Source: Fimenecus sp045631225
GTDB taxonomy: Bacteria; Bacillota; Clostridia; Oscillospirales; Acutalibacteraceae
Direction: 5' to 3'
DNA length: 64,000 nucleotides
Assembly (NCBI GenBank): GCA_045631225.1
Contig: JAZQUG010000033.1
Location: 1-64,000 of the forward strand
Within the stretch, counting starts at the first letter, position 1. The number at the start of each line of letters is the position of its first letter. A model generated the notes under the pieces. That model did no database searches and had not been told where the DNA came from. It was given only the letters and a program-made list of their open reading frames with translations. A program made the position numbers and the translations under genes. Below are positions 17,766 through 27,488 of this stretch, in pieces.

Positions 17766-19058
17766 TTATTCACCTGAAGTTCTTAAATCAGTAATTTCGG
17801 GAAGTTTAACACTACCCCACCATTTTTGTACCCATTCCATATTTTCATTGAATCCTGGCTTGGTTTCCACCTCAAATGTAACAGCCTTTTCAATATGGTC
17901 ATAAAATTGCCATCCGCCGTATTGGTTAACTCCGTAGAGGACAGGCGTAAGACAATATCTGCCGGGAACTAATTGTGAAACATCAGCTTCAAGCGGGATG
18001 GTCAGCTTTTCACCCGCTTTACAGGAGAAAAGATTCGGAGCAAGTAAAACGGAAATTGAAGAGCCGTCAACAGCCGTAAGTCGTGAGCGATAACCGATGT
18101 TTTCTAAATCTGCAGTTGCTTCAACATCAATAGAAAATTTCAGTTTGTCACCAACTTTTATTTTCCACATTTCATTTTCAAGAACTTTGATTCCCTTTAG
18201 TTTTACACCATCTACAAGATTTGCCTGTATTCTCTTAATATTTGAAAGGTCTACATTAGCAGGTGTTTCGATTCCCTGACCCATATAAACCTCAATGGCA
18301 TCCTCAACATTTCCATCAAAAATAACCTTACCTTTACTTAAGACTATACATCTGTCGCAAAGCTGACGGATTGTGTTCATATTGTGACTTACATAAAGAA
18401 CGGTTCTACCTTCAAGTTGTGCCGCATCACGCATTTTATCAAGACATTTTTTCTGAAATGCCACATCACCAACAGCCAAGACCTCGTCCATAATCATAAT
18501 TTCGGAGTCAAGGTGTGCTGCAACGGAGAAGGCAAGCTTAACATACATACCACTTGAATATCGTTTAACGGGAGTATCTATAAACTTTTCCATTTCGGCA
18601 AATTTAACAATCTGGTCAAATTTCTTGTCGATTTCAGCTTTTGTCATACCGAGAATTGCGCCGTTCATATAAACATTTTCACGACCTGTAAGCTCTGGAT
18701 GGAAACCTGTGCCTACCTCAAGCATTGATGCAATTCTGCCGTTGTAGGATATTTTGCCGTCCGAGGGTGCTGTTACTCGGCAGAGAAGCTTTAAAAGAGT
18801 GGATTTACCCGCACCGTTGTGGCCGATAATACCAAGCGCCTCTCCCTTTTTAACCTCAAAGGAAACTCCGTTGAGTGCCATAAATTTGTCGCCCTTAGAA
18901 AGACCGTCTTTTTCTTCTCCTATGATTGCATTGGGGTCTTCCTTGTGGCGGATTTTAGCCCAAAAGCTTTGCAGGTCTCCGCGAAGTGTACCACCACCAA
19001 TTGCACCGAGACGATATTCCTTTGATACATCTTCTATTTTAATTGCTATGTTTTCCAT
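17766..19058 (-). CDS. wzt: Polysaccharide ABC exporter ATP-binding protein with C-terminal sugar-binding domain
   Basis: Wzt/TagH-type ATPase of 430 residues. Walker A GHNGAGKST is near residue 79, the signature is RYSSGMYVKLAF, Walker B is IMIMDEVLAVGD, and the switch His is in YVSHNMNTIRQL. Residues about 265-430 form a beta-rich extra domain, as in Wzt proteins that recognise the finished polysaccharide chain. The permease gene lies directly upstream, 18 bp away. This indicates export of a polymer completed in the cytoplasm, or of a teichoic-acid-like chain, through the Wzm/Wzt channel. Confidence 0.92.
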   Translation of the reverse strand: MENIAIKIEDVSKEYRLGAIGGGTLRGDLQSFWAKIRHKEDPNAIIGEEKDGLSKGDKFMALNGVSFEVKKGEALGIIGHNGAGKSTLLKLLCRVTAPSDGKISYNGRIASMLEVGTGFHPELTGRENVYMNGAILGMTKAEIDKKFDQIVKFAEMEKFIDTPVKRYSSGMYVKLAFSVAAHLDSEIMIMDEVLAVGDVAFQKKCLDKMRDAAQLEGRTVLYVSHNMNTIRQLCDRCIVLSKGKVIFDGNVEDAIEVYMGQGIETPANVDLSNIKRIQANLVDGVKLKGIKVLENEMWKIKVGDKLKFSIDVEATADLENIGYRSRLTAVDGSSISVLLAPNLFSCKAGEKLTIPLEADVSQLVPGRYCLTPVLYGVNQYGGWQFYDHIEKAVTFEVETKPGFNENMEWVQKWWGSVKLPEITDLRTSGE

Positions 19059-19076
19059 TAGTCTTCTCCACCTGTA

Positions 19077-19934
19077 TTAAACAGTATCCATAAATGTTTT
19101 TTCAACCTTGCTGAAAAGCATAATACCTATAAATAAAACAACAAGGGTAATTATCCAGCTTATACCATAGAAAAGCCATTCAATCTCACCAATTCCCAAA
19201 AATGCATAACGGAAAAGGTTAACTATGGGGGTTACGGGGTTGAGCATATATAATGCGTGATATTTTCCGCCTGGCGCAAACACCGCCATACTATTCATAT
19301 CATAAGCAACAGGAGAAGCATACATCCAAAGCTGAGCGCCAAAGCCTACAAGCATTGCAAGGTCACGGTATTTTGTGGTAAGAGCGGAAATTATAATACC
19401 ACATCCGAGACTAAGAAGTGCTAACTGTAAAATAACAAGAGGAGTCATTAAAATATATAAATTAGGATGACAGCCTTGGTCGGTTACGGTATAGAAAATA
19501 AGGAAAATAACCATAAACATAAACTGTATTGCCAAGGATATCAGGTTTGACATAACAGTTGATATGGGCATAACAAGGCGAGGGAAATAAACCTTGCCCA
19601 TTGTGTGGCTGTTAGCAACGAAGGTGTTTGCCGTCTGTGTAAGGCATTGGTTAAAGTATGTCCAAAGGATTGTGCCTGAAAGGTAGAATATAAATGAGGG
19701 GACGCCGTCTGCCGCAAGCCCTGCAATATTACCGAAAACAAGGGTGAATACAACCGTTGTCAGAAGCGGTTGCACGATTGCCCATAATGGTCCTAATACC
19801 GTTTGCTTGTACTGTGAAACGAAGTTTCTTTTCACAAATAAAAATACAAGGTCACGATATTGCAATAATTCTTTTAAATGCAAGTCAAACCAACCGGTTT
19901 TTGGTTCAATAACTGTTGTGAATTTTTCGTTCAT
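19077..19934 (-). CDS. wzm: Polysaccharide ABC exporter permease (ABC-2 type)
   Basis: Membrane component of 285 residues with six hydrophobic segments. It carries the family signature FVKRNFVSQYKQTVLGPLWA near residue 35 and the late MLNPVTPIVNLFRYAFLG. It pairs with the Wzt-type ATPase immediately downstream. The N-terminal amphipathic helix (WFDLHLKELLQYRDLVFL) is usual for Wzm/TagG proteins. Confidence 0.92.
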   Translation of the reverse strand: MNEKFTTVIEPKTGWFDLHLKELLQYRDLVFLFVKRNFVSQYKQTVLGPLWAIVQPLLTTVVFTLVFGNIAGLAADGVPSFIFYLSGTILWTYFNQCLTQTANTFVANSHTMGKVYFPRLVMPISTVMSNLISLAIQFMFMVIFLIFYTVTDQGCHPNLYILMTPLVILQLALLSLGCGIIISALTTKYRDLAMLVGFGAQLWMYASPVAYDMNSMAVFAPGGKYHALYMLNPVTPIVNLFRYAFLGIGEIEWLFYGISWIITLVVLFIGIMLFSKVEKTFMDTV

Positions 19935-19949
19935 TTTTATCCTCTCGTC

Positions 19950-21131
19950 TTAAAATAATTCTTCGAGTTGTAAAATAATTTTTTGATTTATACTATCAAA
20001 ATCACAATTCATCAAAGCACTTTTACAACTCTCAAGTTGTTCTCTTTTTTCGTATAATTTTAAAATATTTTCATAAATAGAAACTGTATTCGTTTCACAT
20101 AAAAAGCCATCGACACCGTTTTCAATCTGACTTTCTGCCGCTGCATAGGTTGCAAGAATCGGTGTTCCGAGGATTTTTGCTTCCATAATTGAAAGGCTAT
20201 ATCCTTCAAATAAGCTTGGTTGAATAAACAAATCGCACTTTTTCATATATGGATAAGGGTTGTTTTTCATTCCTAACATAAAAATATGCTTTTCCATTTT
20301 AAGTTCTGCTATTTGTTTTTTTATATCCTCTTCAATAGGTCCTCCGCCAACTATGTACCAATTAATATCTGTATATCCTTCATTAATAAGTTTTGCAACA
20401 GCTTCTATGGCAAGGTTTAACCCCTTAACCGGCGATAGTCTTCCACAGGAAACTATATTAAAGTTATTTTCCGAAAAAAGACCGTTTTCAATAGATTCTT
20501 TACTTTTTTCTATAATTGAATCTATATCTATGACATTATTAACCGTAACAATCTTGTTTGCGTATTTTTCTCTGTATGCTTTCAGATTTTTGGCAATATT
20601 ATCTGATACTGCAATTATCTTTTCACTTTTTTCATACCCATAGCGGTCATGATATTCTTTTCGCATAGCGCCATGGTGATAAAACATCAAAAACTTTTTT
20701 GTATTTATAGCTTTTATTGCTATTTCTGCAACTCTGTCACTATAAATAATGGCAGTATCAAAGCGTTCATCCTTCATTTGCTCTTTTATGTATTCAGAAT
20801 AAAAGTGATTTTCCAAGGCTTTAAACAAAATATTCAGTATCTGCCATATGAAACGGCGAAAACGAGTAGCCCCTTGTGGTTCTTCTAATATATCATATAG
20901 TTTTTTAAACTTGTAAGGCTTTGTAAATGTAACAAGACTATGCCTATCTGCCACAATAAGTCTGCAATTTTTTGTTAACCTTTCCGCCATGTCAAGGTAG
21001 TTTTCCGTAACAAGACAGGTCACTTCATATTTATTGTAATCAAGCCTATTAATAAGATTTACAAGGGCTGTTTCTATTCCGCCAATCCATAAAGCTTGGG
21101 TAACAAAAATAATTTTCTTCTTATTTTTCAA
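19950..21131 (-). CDS. Family 4 glycosyltransferase
   Basis: GT-B fold retaining glycosyltransferase of 393 residues. The N terminus has FVTQALWIGGIETALVNLINRL. The C-terminal donor domain has SCGRLSPVKGLNLAIEAV and the EX7E motif region FEGYSLSIMEAKILGTPIL. Start assigned to TTG 21131, which has GGAGAAG seven bases upstream. The frame is open to TTG 21161, but that would overlap the Stealth gene more deeply. Donor unknown. Confidence 0.86.
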   Translation of the reverse strand: MKNKKKIIFVTQALWIGGIETALVNLINRLDYNKYEVTCLVTENYLDMAERLTKNCRLIVADRHSLVTFTKPYKFKKLYDILEEPQGATRFRRFIWQILNILFKALENHFYSEYIKEQMKDERFDTAIIYSDRVAEIAIKAINTKKFLMFYHHGAMRKEYHDRYGYEKSEKIIAVSDNIAKNLKAYREKYANKIVTVNNVIDIDSIIEKSKESIENGLFSENNFNIVSCGRLSPVKGLNLAIEAVAKLINEGYTDINWYIVGGGPIEEDIKKQIAELKMEKHIFMLGMKNNPYPYMKKCDLFIQPSLFEGYSLSIMEAKILGTPILATYAAAESQIENGVDGFLCETNTVSIYENILKLYEKREQLESCKSALMNCDFDSINQKIILQLEELF

Positions 21132-22122
21132 AGCTACTCTTCTCCGATAAAATAGTTTCAAATGCAGATTTTAATTCATCTGAAAGATGCTGGAAATTCA
21201 TCTCATCTGCACCATCATTTATGCATATCATATCATTACTCTGGTTTTTAATCGCGCTACATACAAAATCCAATGTGCTTTCGTTGACAGAACAGACAAG
21301 GTTATCTGTATTATATGGGCTAAAGTTTCCACTTGCTATTTGCCACCATAGCATTACCCATTGGTTAACATCATCTGCCGCACGGAACTTGTGGGAACTT
21401 GTTCTGTTAAGCAAGTCACCTTCCTTTTCCCACACCTCTTCAAAGGTCTTTTTTAAATATGCTCCGGGAGCATGAAGATTTTTAAAGCCTAAAAAATCGT
21501 CAGGAAAAAGCTTTTCTAACACAAAAGTTCTTACATTATCCTGCCATCTGTAGTTTGAGTTTATATACTTTTTATTGAAGCTTTTTACTTGCTCCTTTTT
21601 ACTAAAATGGGTGTTTACAACTCCCAAACCATTAACCGCTGCGTGTTGCCATATACCTGTATCACCATGAAATACCATAGGAACTTCGCCACCGTATGTA
21701 CAGGGTAAGCCATCGTTGAAAAATGACTTTTCACTCATTTGACGAATAACGAACATATCGTCATTAAAATAAACAAACTTGTCCGAGAGACCGGGTATAC
21801 GATGAATATTCGTTTCAATGGTGTGGGAGCTAAAAGTAGGTAAATATTCATTGGAAATAAAATCTTTATGATTTACTATATTAAGTTTCGGATTTTCGGT
21901 ATTAAGGAATTCCGGAATGTGCCCCCATGTGACAAAATGTATTTTGTTAACCCACGGAGTAAATTTTTCAACACCACGAAACCAATAAGGAAGAATACCC
22001 CAATCACGATAACGACTTGCACAGTTGCTATCATCATTGACGTTGGAATCGTATTTAGATTTTTCACTTTGCCATTTCGGGTCATTACCATCAACCCAAA
22101 GAATAACAAAATCTATTCCCAT
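21121..22122 (-). CDS. Stealth-type capsular polysaccharide phosphotransferase
   Basis: Protein of 333 residues with the Stealth conserved regions. CR1 is at the N terminus (IDFVILWVDGNDPKWQ). CR2 is seen at about 35-75 (RYRDWGILPYWFRGVEKF, PWVNKIHFVTWGH) and continues with KFVYFNDDMFVI. CR3/CR4-like segments follow, including RAADDVNQWVMLWW. Stealth enzymes transfer hexose-1-phosphate from a nucleotide sugar, giving phosphodiester-linked glycans like those of meningococcal capsules and eukaryotic GlcNAc-phosphotransferase. Its presence predicts sugar-phosphate bonds in this polysaccharide. The stop overlaps the following GT4 gene. Confidence 0.88.
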   Translation of the reverse strand: MGIDFVILWVDGNDPKWQSEKSKYDSNVNDDSNCASRYRDWGILPYWFRGVEKFTPWVNKIHFVTWGHIPEFLNTENPKLNIVNHKDFISNEYLPTFSSHTIETNIHRIPGLSDKFVYFNDDMFVIRQMSEKSFFNDGLPCTYGGEVPMVFHGDTGIWQHAAVNGLGVVNTHFSKKEQVKSFNKKYINSNYRWQDNVRTFVLEKLFPDDFLGFKNLHAPGAYLKKTFEEVWEKEGDLLNRTSSHKFRAADDVNQWVMLWWQIASGNFSPYNTDNLVCSVNESTLDFVCSAIKNQSNDMICINDGADEMNFQHLSDELKSAFETILSEKSSFEK

Positions 22123-22132
22123 AACAAACCTC

Positions 22133-23158
22133 TTATTTCCTGATACTTTTTAATATACTTTTTACTAAAACTGCTATCTTATGCCTTGCTTGAGTTTTCA
22201 AATTCAATAATCTTATTTTAAAATATCGTGCTTCTTCAATATTCTTAAAAAATCCTATATACATATCCGGAATTTCATCCTGCTTAATTTCATTGAAAAG
22301 CTCATTGCTCTTTAAATTTTCTACAATCTTTTTAATGTCCTTTTTATTTGCATAATACATCTTTTGTGAAAGGAGCATAAAAAAGAAATTATTAAATACA
22401 CTGTCTCCGAATTCATCAACAGCTAATTCATTAATAGCTGTTTTAAATGGTAAAACATACTCACACAAATCATCTATTCTTTTTAATCTGTTAAAGGCAT
22501 TTTTCTCGTTTTCAGATAGCTTGTAGCAATATAAAGCTTTCGGTAAGCAATATATATTTTCGCATACCTTTAAGCATTCTAAAGAAAACAAAAAATCCTC
22601 CATTAAAAAATACTTGGTATTGAATCTGATATTATTATCACTAATCAAATCTCTTTTATAAATCTTATTCCATACCGGTGTGAGGGAGTTTGTATTATAT
22701 AAACTTTCAAACTCCATTTTGATTTTTGTTTTATTAAGTTTCCCGTTCTGTTCGGGAACCAATTTATCTCTTCTGTAAAGCTTTCCGTTTTTATAATAAT
22801 CAAAGTTCATTCCGTAAACAAGAATATCCGGTTTTTGACCTTTAATTATATCAACACATTCTGAAAAAATATTTTCTTCAGCAGTATCGTCTGCATCGAA
22901 AAACATAATATATTCGCCCGTTGCGATATTTATTCCTTTGTTCCTTGCTGCAGAAACACCACTGTTTACCTGCTCTGAATATTTGATAAAGTTATATTCT
23001 GCGCAAAGGTTATTACAAACAGATGCTGTATTATCTGTAGAACCATCGTTAACTATAACTATTTCATAATCTGTTAAGCCGGAGGACATAATACTGTGAA
23101 CAGTGAGTTTAATGCTTTTTTCACAATTAAACGCAGGAATTATTACGCTAAGTAACAT
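22133..23158 (-). CDS. Family 2 glycosyltransferase
   Basis: GT2 enzyme of 341 residues. Motifs are LSVIIPAFNCEKSIKLTVHSI, VIVNDGSTDNTASVCNNL and the metal site in YIMFFDADDTAEENIF near residue 95. A long Lys-rich helical C-terminal part follows. It overlaps the EpsG-like gene by eleven bases, so the pair is probably translationally coupled. Donor unknown. Confidence 0.87.
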   Translation of the reverse strand: MLLSVIIPAFNCEKSIKLTVHSIMSSGLTDYEIVIVNDGSTDNTASVCNNLCAEYNFIKYSEQVNSGVSAARNKGINIATGEYIMFFDADDTAEENIFSECVDIIKGQKPDILVYGMNFDYYKNGKLYRRDKLVPEQNGKLNKTKIKMEFESLYNTNSLTPVWNKIYKRDLISDNNIRFNTKYFLMEDFLFSLECLKVCENIYCLPKALYCYKLSENEKNAFNRLKRIDDLCEYVLPFKTAINELAVDEFGDSVFNNFFFMLLSQKMYYANKKDIKKIVENLKSNELFNEIKQDEIPDMYIGFFKNIEEARYFKIRLLNLKTQARHKIAVLVKSILKSIRK

Positions 23159-24269
23159 CTACACCCCACTCCTCCCAGAAAAATCTATAGTTTGTGTAGT
23201 CATCAACAGGAATAATCTCTACCGTAAGATAACAGTTGTGGTAAAACCAGATAAGGAAAACAGCCACAGCAACTATAATTAAAAATTTTTGCTTTGGCAA
23301 AATATCTAATTTGATACCTTCCTTTATTCCCGTAAGCTGTTCATCCTTATAGTCCGCAAAGGAAAGCGGAATAAAAATAATAAGGAACTGTAAATAGTAG
23401 TCTGTAAGTCTTGTAAAAACATTATCAAAGCCCGAAAACATCTGTAAAACTGTAGCGGCAACAATCAAATTGGCAACTTTTGAAAAATATTTGCCCTTAA
23501 AACCTCTTAAAACAAAACCGACTACCAAAAACAGAAGTATTAAAAAGAAACGTCCTCCTAAATCCGCCGTATCACCTATAATACCCTCTTCATAATAAAA
23601 ATCCTGCATCAGCTTTACTATTTGGTTTTTATTAATAAAGATAACTGTTGCACTACCAATATATATTAAAAATGTTGATAGGGTAAATTTCCGCTTTGAC
23701 AGATAATATGCCGGTAAAAATATAAGGGCAGGCTTATGAACAAAGGTAGCCAACGCTGTAAATATCAGAAACTGCTTCGGTCTTTCTTCCATAATACCGA
23801 CGAAGGCCATCATTATAAATCCCATTGCTATTGATTGTTTAATTGCGCTAAAACCGAATGTATAAAAGGCCATGCAGTTCCATACCAAATAGCTAAACCA
23901 GGGAAGTGGTGAATATTTATAAATTAAATAAGCAACCACTACCTCGATAAATACAGCAACTACAATAATAAATACCTGAAATTCGCCGTTAGACATGATT
24001 GCAAAAAACTTCATCAGCCAATAGAAAACGAAGTTTTTGCCTCCTTGAAAAAGCTCTTCGCTGAACCATCCCTGGTTGATTGTACGCCAATAATTGTAGC
24101 AATAGGATTGCATATCACCGGTTAGATACTGATGTCTTAACCCGGACAAAAGCGAATGGAGAACAGCCATTATTACAATATATTGTTTTCGGTCTTTTGC
24201 ACCTTGAGGCATTAACACACCAAAAGCCATAATTGCAACTAAAAGTAAATAGTATTCTAAACTTTCCAT
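23148..24269 (-). CDS. EpsG-like membrane polymerase
   Basis: Polytopic membrane protein of 373 residues with about ten to twelve hydrophobic segments. The layout matches the EpsG family (LLSGLRHQYLTGDMQSYCYNYW early; FGFSAIKQSIAMGFIMMAFVG; a TFVHKPALIFLPAYYL stretch near the middle). EpsG proteins are thought to act as Wzy-like polymerases in exopolysaccharide synthesis. Start set at ATG 24269 behind AAAGGAG rather than TTG 24284. The coexistence of a Wzy-type polymerase with an ABC exporter in one operon is unusual. Confidence 0.82.
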   Translation of the reverse strand: MESLEYYLLLVAIMAFGVLMPQGAKDRKQYIVIMAVLHSLLSGLRHQYLTGDMQSYCYNYWRTINQGWFSEELFQGGKNFVFYWLMKFFAIMSNGEFQVFIIVVAVFIEVVVAYLIYKYSPLPWFSYLVWNCMAFYTFGFSAIKQSIAMGFIMMAFVGIMEERPKQFLIFTALATFVHKPALIFLPAYYLSKRKFTLSTFLIYIGSATVIFINKNQIVKLMQDFYYEEGIIGDTADLGGRFFLILLFLVVGFVLRGFKGKYFSKVANLIVAATVLQMFSGFDNVFTRLTDYYLQFLIIFIPLSFADYKDEQLTGIKEGIKLDILPKQKFLIIVAVAVFLIWFYHNCYLTVEIIPVDDYTNYRFFWEEWGVDVT

Positions 24270-24290
24270 GCTGTCTCCTTTCAAATTTTA

Positions 24291-25391
24291 TTATATAGAA
24301 AAGAAATCCTCTGCTGATTTAACCGAAGCTTCAATTGAGAAGCTTTTTGCTCTTTTTGCAGCATTTCTTTCATATTCTTCTTTTAGGCTGTTATCGGTCA
24401 AAAGTTTTTTTATTCCTTCCGATAAAGCCTTTGAATCACATTCAGTTATTATTCCGTATTGAGAGTTTCCCAGAAGTTCCTTCATTCCGTTACATTCGGT
24501 TGTAACGATAGCCTTTCCTAATATAAGTCCCTCTGCAACAAACGAAGAAAAACCTTCATAATCTGATGAGCAGACTAATAAATCCGCCTTTTTAATATAA
24601 GAGTAAGGATTGCTTTTGAATCCTGCAAGAGTAACCGTATTCTGAACACCGTAGGAAATGATAGTTTGCTCTAAGTTTTCCCTTTCGTCACCCTCGCCGA
24701 TTATTAAAAGGTTATTTGAAATGCCATCATCTAAAAGTAGTCTGTGAGCCTCAATCAGCCTGTCAAATCTTTTTTCTTTTGAGAGTCTGCCTACCGAAAC
24801 AATTATGGGAGTTTTTTCATCAAAAGAATAATCATCCACAGTTTCATTCGCTTTTTCTTTAATGCTGTAATCATCTATAACATTGTATATAACTTCAGTA
24901 TCAAATTCGTTTCCGTATATACTTTTGAAGCTTTTTTCCACATCGCCGGAAACACACACAACATTATCAAACTTTTTATACCAGCTAATACTTTTTTCCT
25001 TAAACTCATTGATATTACTTATCTTTTTAGATAAATCGCAATGAACCCAAGCAATTTTTTTTGCTTTTTTATTTGTTGATGTAGAAATTACCTTTGTGGC
25101 ACCACATTCAAGGTAAGCAACCTCTATATCATAATTGTCCTTAATATGTATAGGGTAAATTGTTTTCGAAAGGACACTGAGTCTGTATTTATAATTATTT
25201 AATTTTGAATAACATGGATATATGTATTTATATTTGATATTTTTGTTCAGATACTTTTCAGGTTCCTCTTTCCAGACGGTTTGAACAGTAATATCAAATT
25301 TTTCTTTATCCATATTGTTAACAAGGTTTTGAAGCACTTTTTCTGCTCCACCACCGGATAAATTCTCTATAAAAAACAAAATTTTAATCAT
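24291..25391 (-). CDS. Family 4 glycosyltransferase
   Basis: GT-B fold transferase of 366 residues. The N-terminal glycine-rich segment IENLSGGGAEKVLQNLVNNM is typical of GT4. The donor-binding half has SVGRLSKEKRFDRLIEA, LIIGEGDERENLEQ and YEGFSSFVAEGLILGKAIV. Probably adds a sugar to the growing repeat unit. Two bases separate it from the preceding GT4 gene. Confidence 0.88.
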   Translation of the reverse strand: MIKILFFIENLSGGGAEKVLQNLVNNMDKEKFDITVQTVWKEEPEKYLNKNIKYKYIYPCYSKLNNYKYRLSVLSKTIYPIHIKDNYDIEVAYLECGATKVISTSTNKKAKKIAWVHCDLSKKISNINEFKEKSISWYKKFDNVVCVSGDVEKSFKSIYGNEFDTEVIYNVIDDYSIKEKANETVDDYSFDEKTPIIVSVGRLSKEKRFDRLIEAHRLLLDDGISNNLLIIGEGDERENLEQTIISYGVQNTVTLAGFKSNPYSYIKKADLLVCSSDYEGFSSFVAEGLILGKAIVTTECNGMKELLGNSQYGIITECDSKALSEGIKKLLTDNSLKEEYERNAAKRAKSFSIEASVKSAEDFFSI

Positions 25392-25393
25392 AT

Positions 25394-26488
25394 TTAATTA
25401 TCACAATAAATATCAGCAATTTTATCTACCATTTTTTTGCTGTCGAAACCTAAATCTTTAATTATTTCTTCGTATTTATTCGGACTGCATCTCTTAGAAT
25501 CACAGATAGCATCAACCCATATATCTGCCGACTCATTCAACGATAATATTCTTATTAAATCAGTTAATATAACATCTTCAGGAATATTGTCGCTCATCAC
25601 ACAAGGCAATCCGTTAGTCTGCACCTCAATAACCGAAAGAGGCATACCCTCGTACAACGACGGAAACACAAACGCATCTATTGCACTCAAATATTTGTGT
25701 ACATCCGTAACATTACCTGTCATTATTACATTCTCGGATAAATCAAGGTCGATTATCTGCTTTTCTAATTTTTGTCTGTCCTCACCCTCACCTAAAAAAA
25801 GAAGCTTGGCATTTCTTTTCTTTTTTAGTATTTCAGGCATCAGATTTATCAAAAAGCTCTGGTTTTTCACTTCTGCTAAATGTCCCACATGACCTATAAC
25901 AAAGTTATCTGTAATTTCAAGCTTTTTTCTTATTTCCTCGCGATTTGCTTCACTAAAAGCAAACTTTTTTGTATCTATACCATTAAGAATGGTGATACCT
26001 TTTTTATGGTATCGTTTTTTGCCGAAAAGTGTTTCTCCTGCTTTTATACCGCAACCTACATAATGCGTTGAAAAGTTTACTATTATAAGTTGCATAATTT
26101 TTTCATACAATCTTTGAATACGACTTTTATTAGGTTGAGCATCCACACTATGAGAGTGCGAAATTCTTGTGGGCACTCCACACATTTTGGCTATAAGCAT
26201 TGCCAAACCAGAATTAAACATTGTATGAGCATGAACGACATTATATCGGTTACTCTTAATCAATCTATAAAGCTCTTTCAGATAATTAATGTAGCCTGAC
26301 GAAGGTTGGGATAAATGATAAACATTACATCCTTTGTTTACTAATTCTCTTTCGTACTCACCGATTTCGTCACCAAAAACCACATAGTCTATCTGATAAG
26401 AATCTGAAGCAAGATAAAATCCTATATCACGCGCTATTTTTTCAGCTCCTCCTATTCTCAAAGAAGCTGCAATTTCTAAAACTCTCAT
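25394..26488 (-). CDS. Family 4 glycosyltransferase
   Basis: GT-B fold transferase of 364 residues with IAASLRIGGAEKIARDIGFYL at the N terminus, the RISHSHSVDAQPNKSR acceptor-side segment, GHVGHLAEVKNQSFLINLM, and YEGMPLSVIEVQTNGLPCVMS carrying the EX7E-type region. It resembles EpsF-like capsule glycosyltransferases. Donor unknown. Confidence 0.88.
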   Translation of the reverse strand: MRVLEIAASLRIGGAEKIARDIGFYLASDSYQIDYVVFGDEIGEYERELVNKGCNVYHLSQPSSGYINYLKELYRLIKSNRYNVVHAHTMFNSGLAMLIAKMCGVPTRISHSHSVDAQPNKSRIQRLYEKIMQLIIVNFSTHYVGCGIKAGETLFGKKRYHKKGITILNGIDTKKFAFSEANREEIRKKLEITDNFVIGHVGHLAEVKNQSFLINLMPEILKKKRNAKLLFLGEGEDRQKLEKQIIDLDLSENVIMTGNVTDVHKYLSAIDAFVFPSLYEGMPLSVIEVQTNGLPCVMSDNIPEDVILTDLIRILSLNESADIWVDAICDSKRCSPNKYEEIIKDLGFDSKKMVDKIADIYCDN

Positions 26489-26500
26489 AATAAATCCTTA

Positions 26501-27481
26501 TTATTTCAATTTATTAAACACTCGAAACGCTATATCCACTATACCAACAAGCTTAAATTTTATTGGAATTGATATTATTTTACATTTTAAACTTGAAGGA
26601 GCAACCTTTTTGCTGTTAAACAAATTGCACATAGCCAACAGTTTTTTTCTTCGTTCCAAAAAGTCTAAATTGCTTTTTGCAAGGTCGTTTACCACAGAAT
26701 AAGCATTTCTGTAATGAAGCCATGCTAAAGAGTTTTTTACACCCTCGCCCTCTATCTCGCTTTTTTCCGTAGCATTAAACATGCTTTCATAAACACAAAT
26801 CAACTGTTCAGAAAGATTTTTCCTGTATCTTCTGGAAAGCGACTCCTCATTACTCACATCTACAAAATAGATTCTGCTGTCTATTCTCTCGAATTTATCT
26901 GCTGAGAGCAAAAATGTAAAGACAAAGGTCAAATCCTCACCTACACTAAGATCCTCACAAAAACTCAGGCTCTTTTTCTCTATAATCTCTCGCTTATAAA
27001 GCTTTGCACAACAGGAATTGATTGAACGTGTAACTACACTCTCAATAATAAAGGCTTCTTTTTCACTTTCGGTATTCACATGGCGTTCAGGCCATGCTTT
27101 TTCTTCCTTAACAGTGCCGTTTGCTTCAATTGTAAAAACAAATTGATAATAATCCGCATCACTTTTCGTGTAGCTGTCAAGTATTTCAAAACATTTACTG
27201 TCAACATAATCATCACTGTCAACAAACATAACATATTTTCCTCTTGCAACCGAAAGTCCTGAATTTCTAGCGGAGGAAACACCGCCATTTTCCTTACGGA
27301 TATATACAATGTTGTTATATTCGCTCTGCAATTTTTGACAAACGCTCTCACTCATATCTGTGGAACCGTCATCTATAATTATAATTTCCACATCAGTCCG
27401 TTTTTGTGATGTAATTGACTCTACACATCTTTTTATAGTTTTTTCCGAATTATAAACAGGAATAATTACTGAGTATTTCAT
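26501..27481 (-). CDS. Family 2 glycosyltransferase
   Basis: GT2 enzyme of 326 residues: YSVIIPVYNSEKTIKRCVESI, IIIDDGSTDMSESVCQKLQ, and the DXD-type YVMFVDSDDYVDSKCFE. Start placed at ATG 27481, with GAGGG about ten bases upstream. A TTG at 27499 would overlap the upstream GT4 gene. Donor unknown. Confidence 0.87.
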   Translation of the reverse strand: MKYSVIIPVYNSEKTIKRCVESITSQKRTDVEIIIIDDGSTDMSESVCQKLQSEYNNIVYIRKENGGVSSARNSGLSVARGKYVMFVDSDDYVDSKCFEILDSYTKSDADYYQFVFTIEANGTVKEEKAWPERHVNTESEKEAFIIESVVTRSINSCCAKLYKREIIEKKSLSFCEDLSVGEDLTFVFTFLLSADKFERIDSRIYFVDVSNEESLSRRYRKNLSEQLICVYESMFNATEKSEIEGEGVKNSLAWLHYRNAYSVVNDLAKSNLDFLERRKKLLAMCNLFNSKKVAPSSLKCKIISIPIKFKLVGIVDIAFRVFNKLK

Positions 27482-27488
27482 TTTATTA

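Noticed and set aside
20260..20643. 127-codon open frame on the + strand
   Set aside because: Antisense to a GT4 gene with full motifs; no promoter or homology signal.
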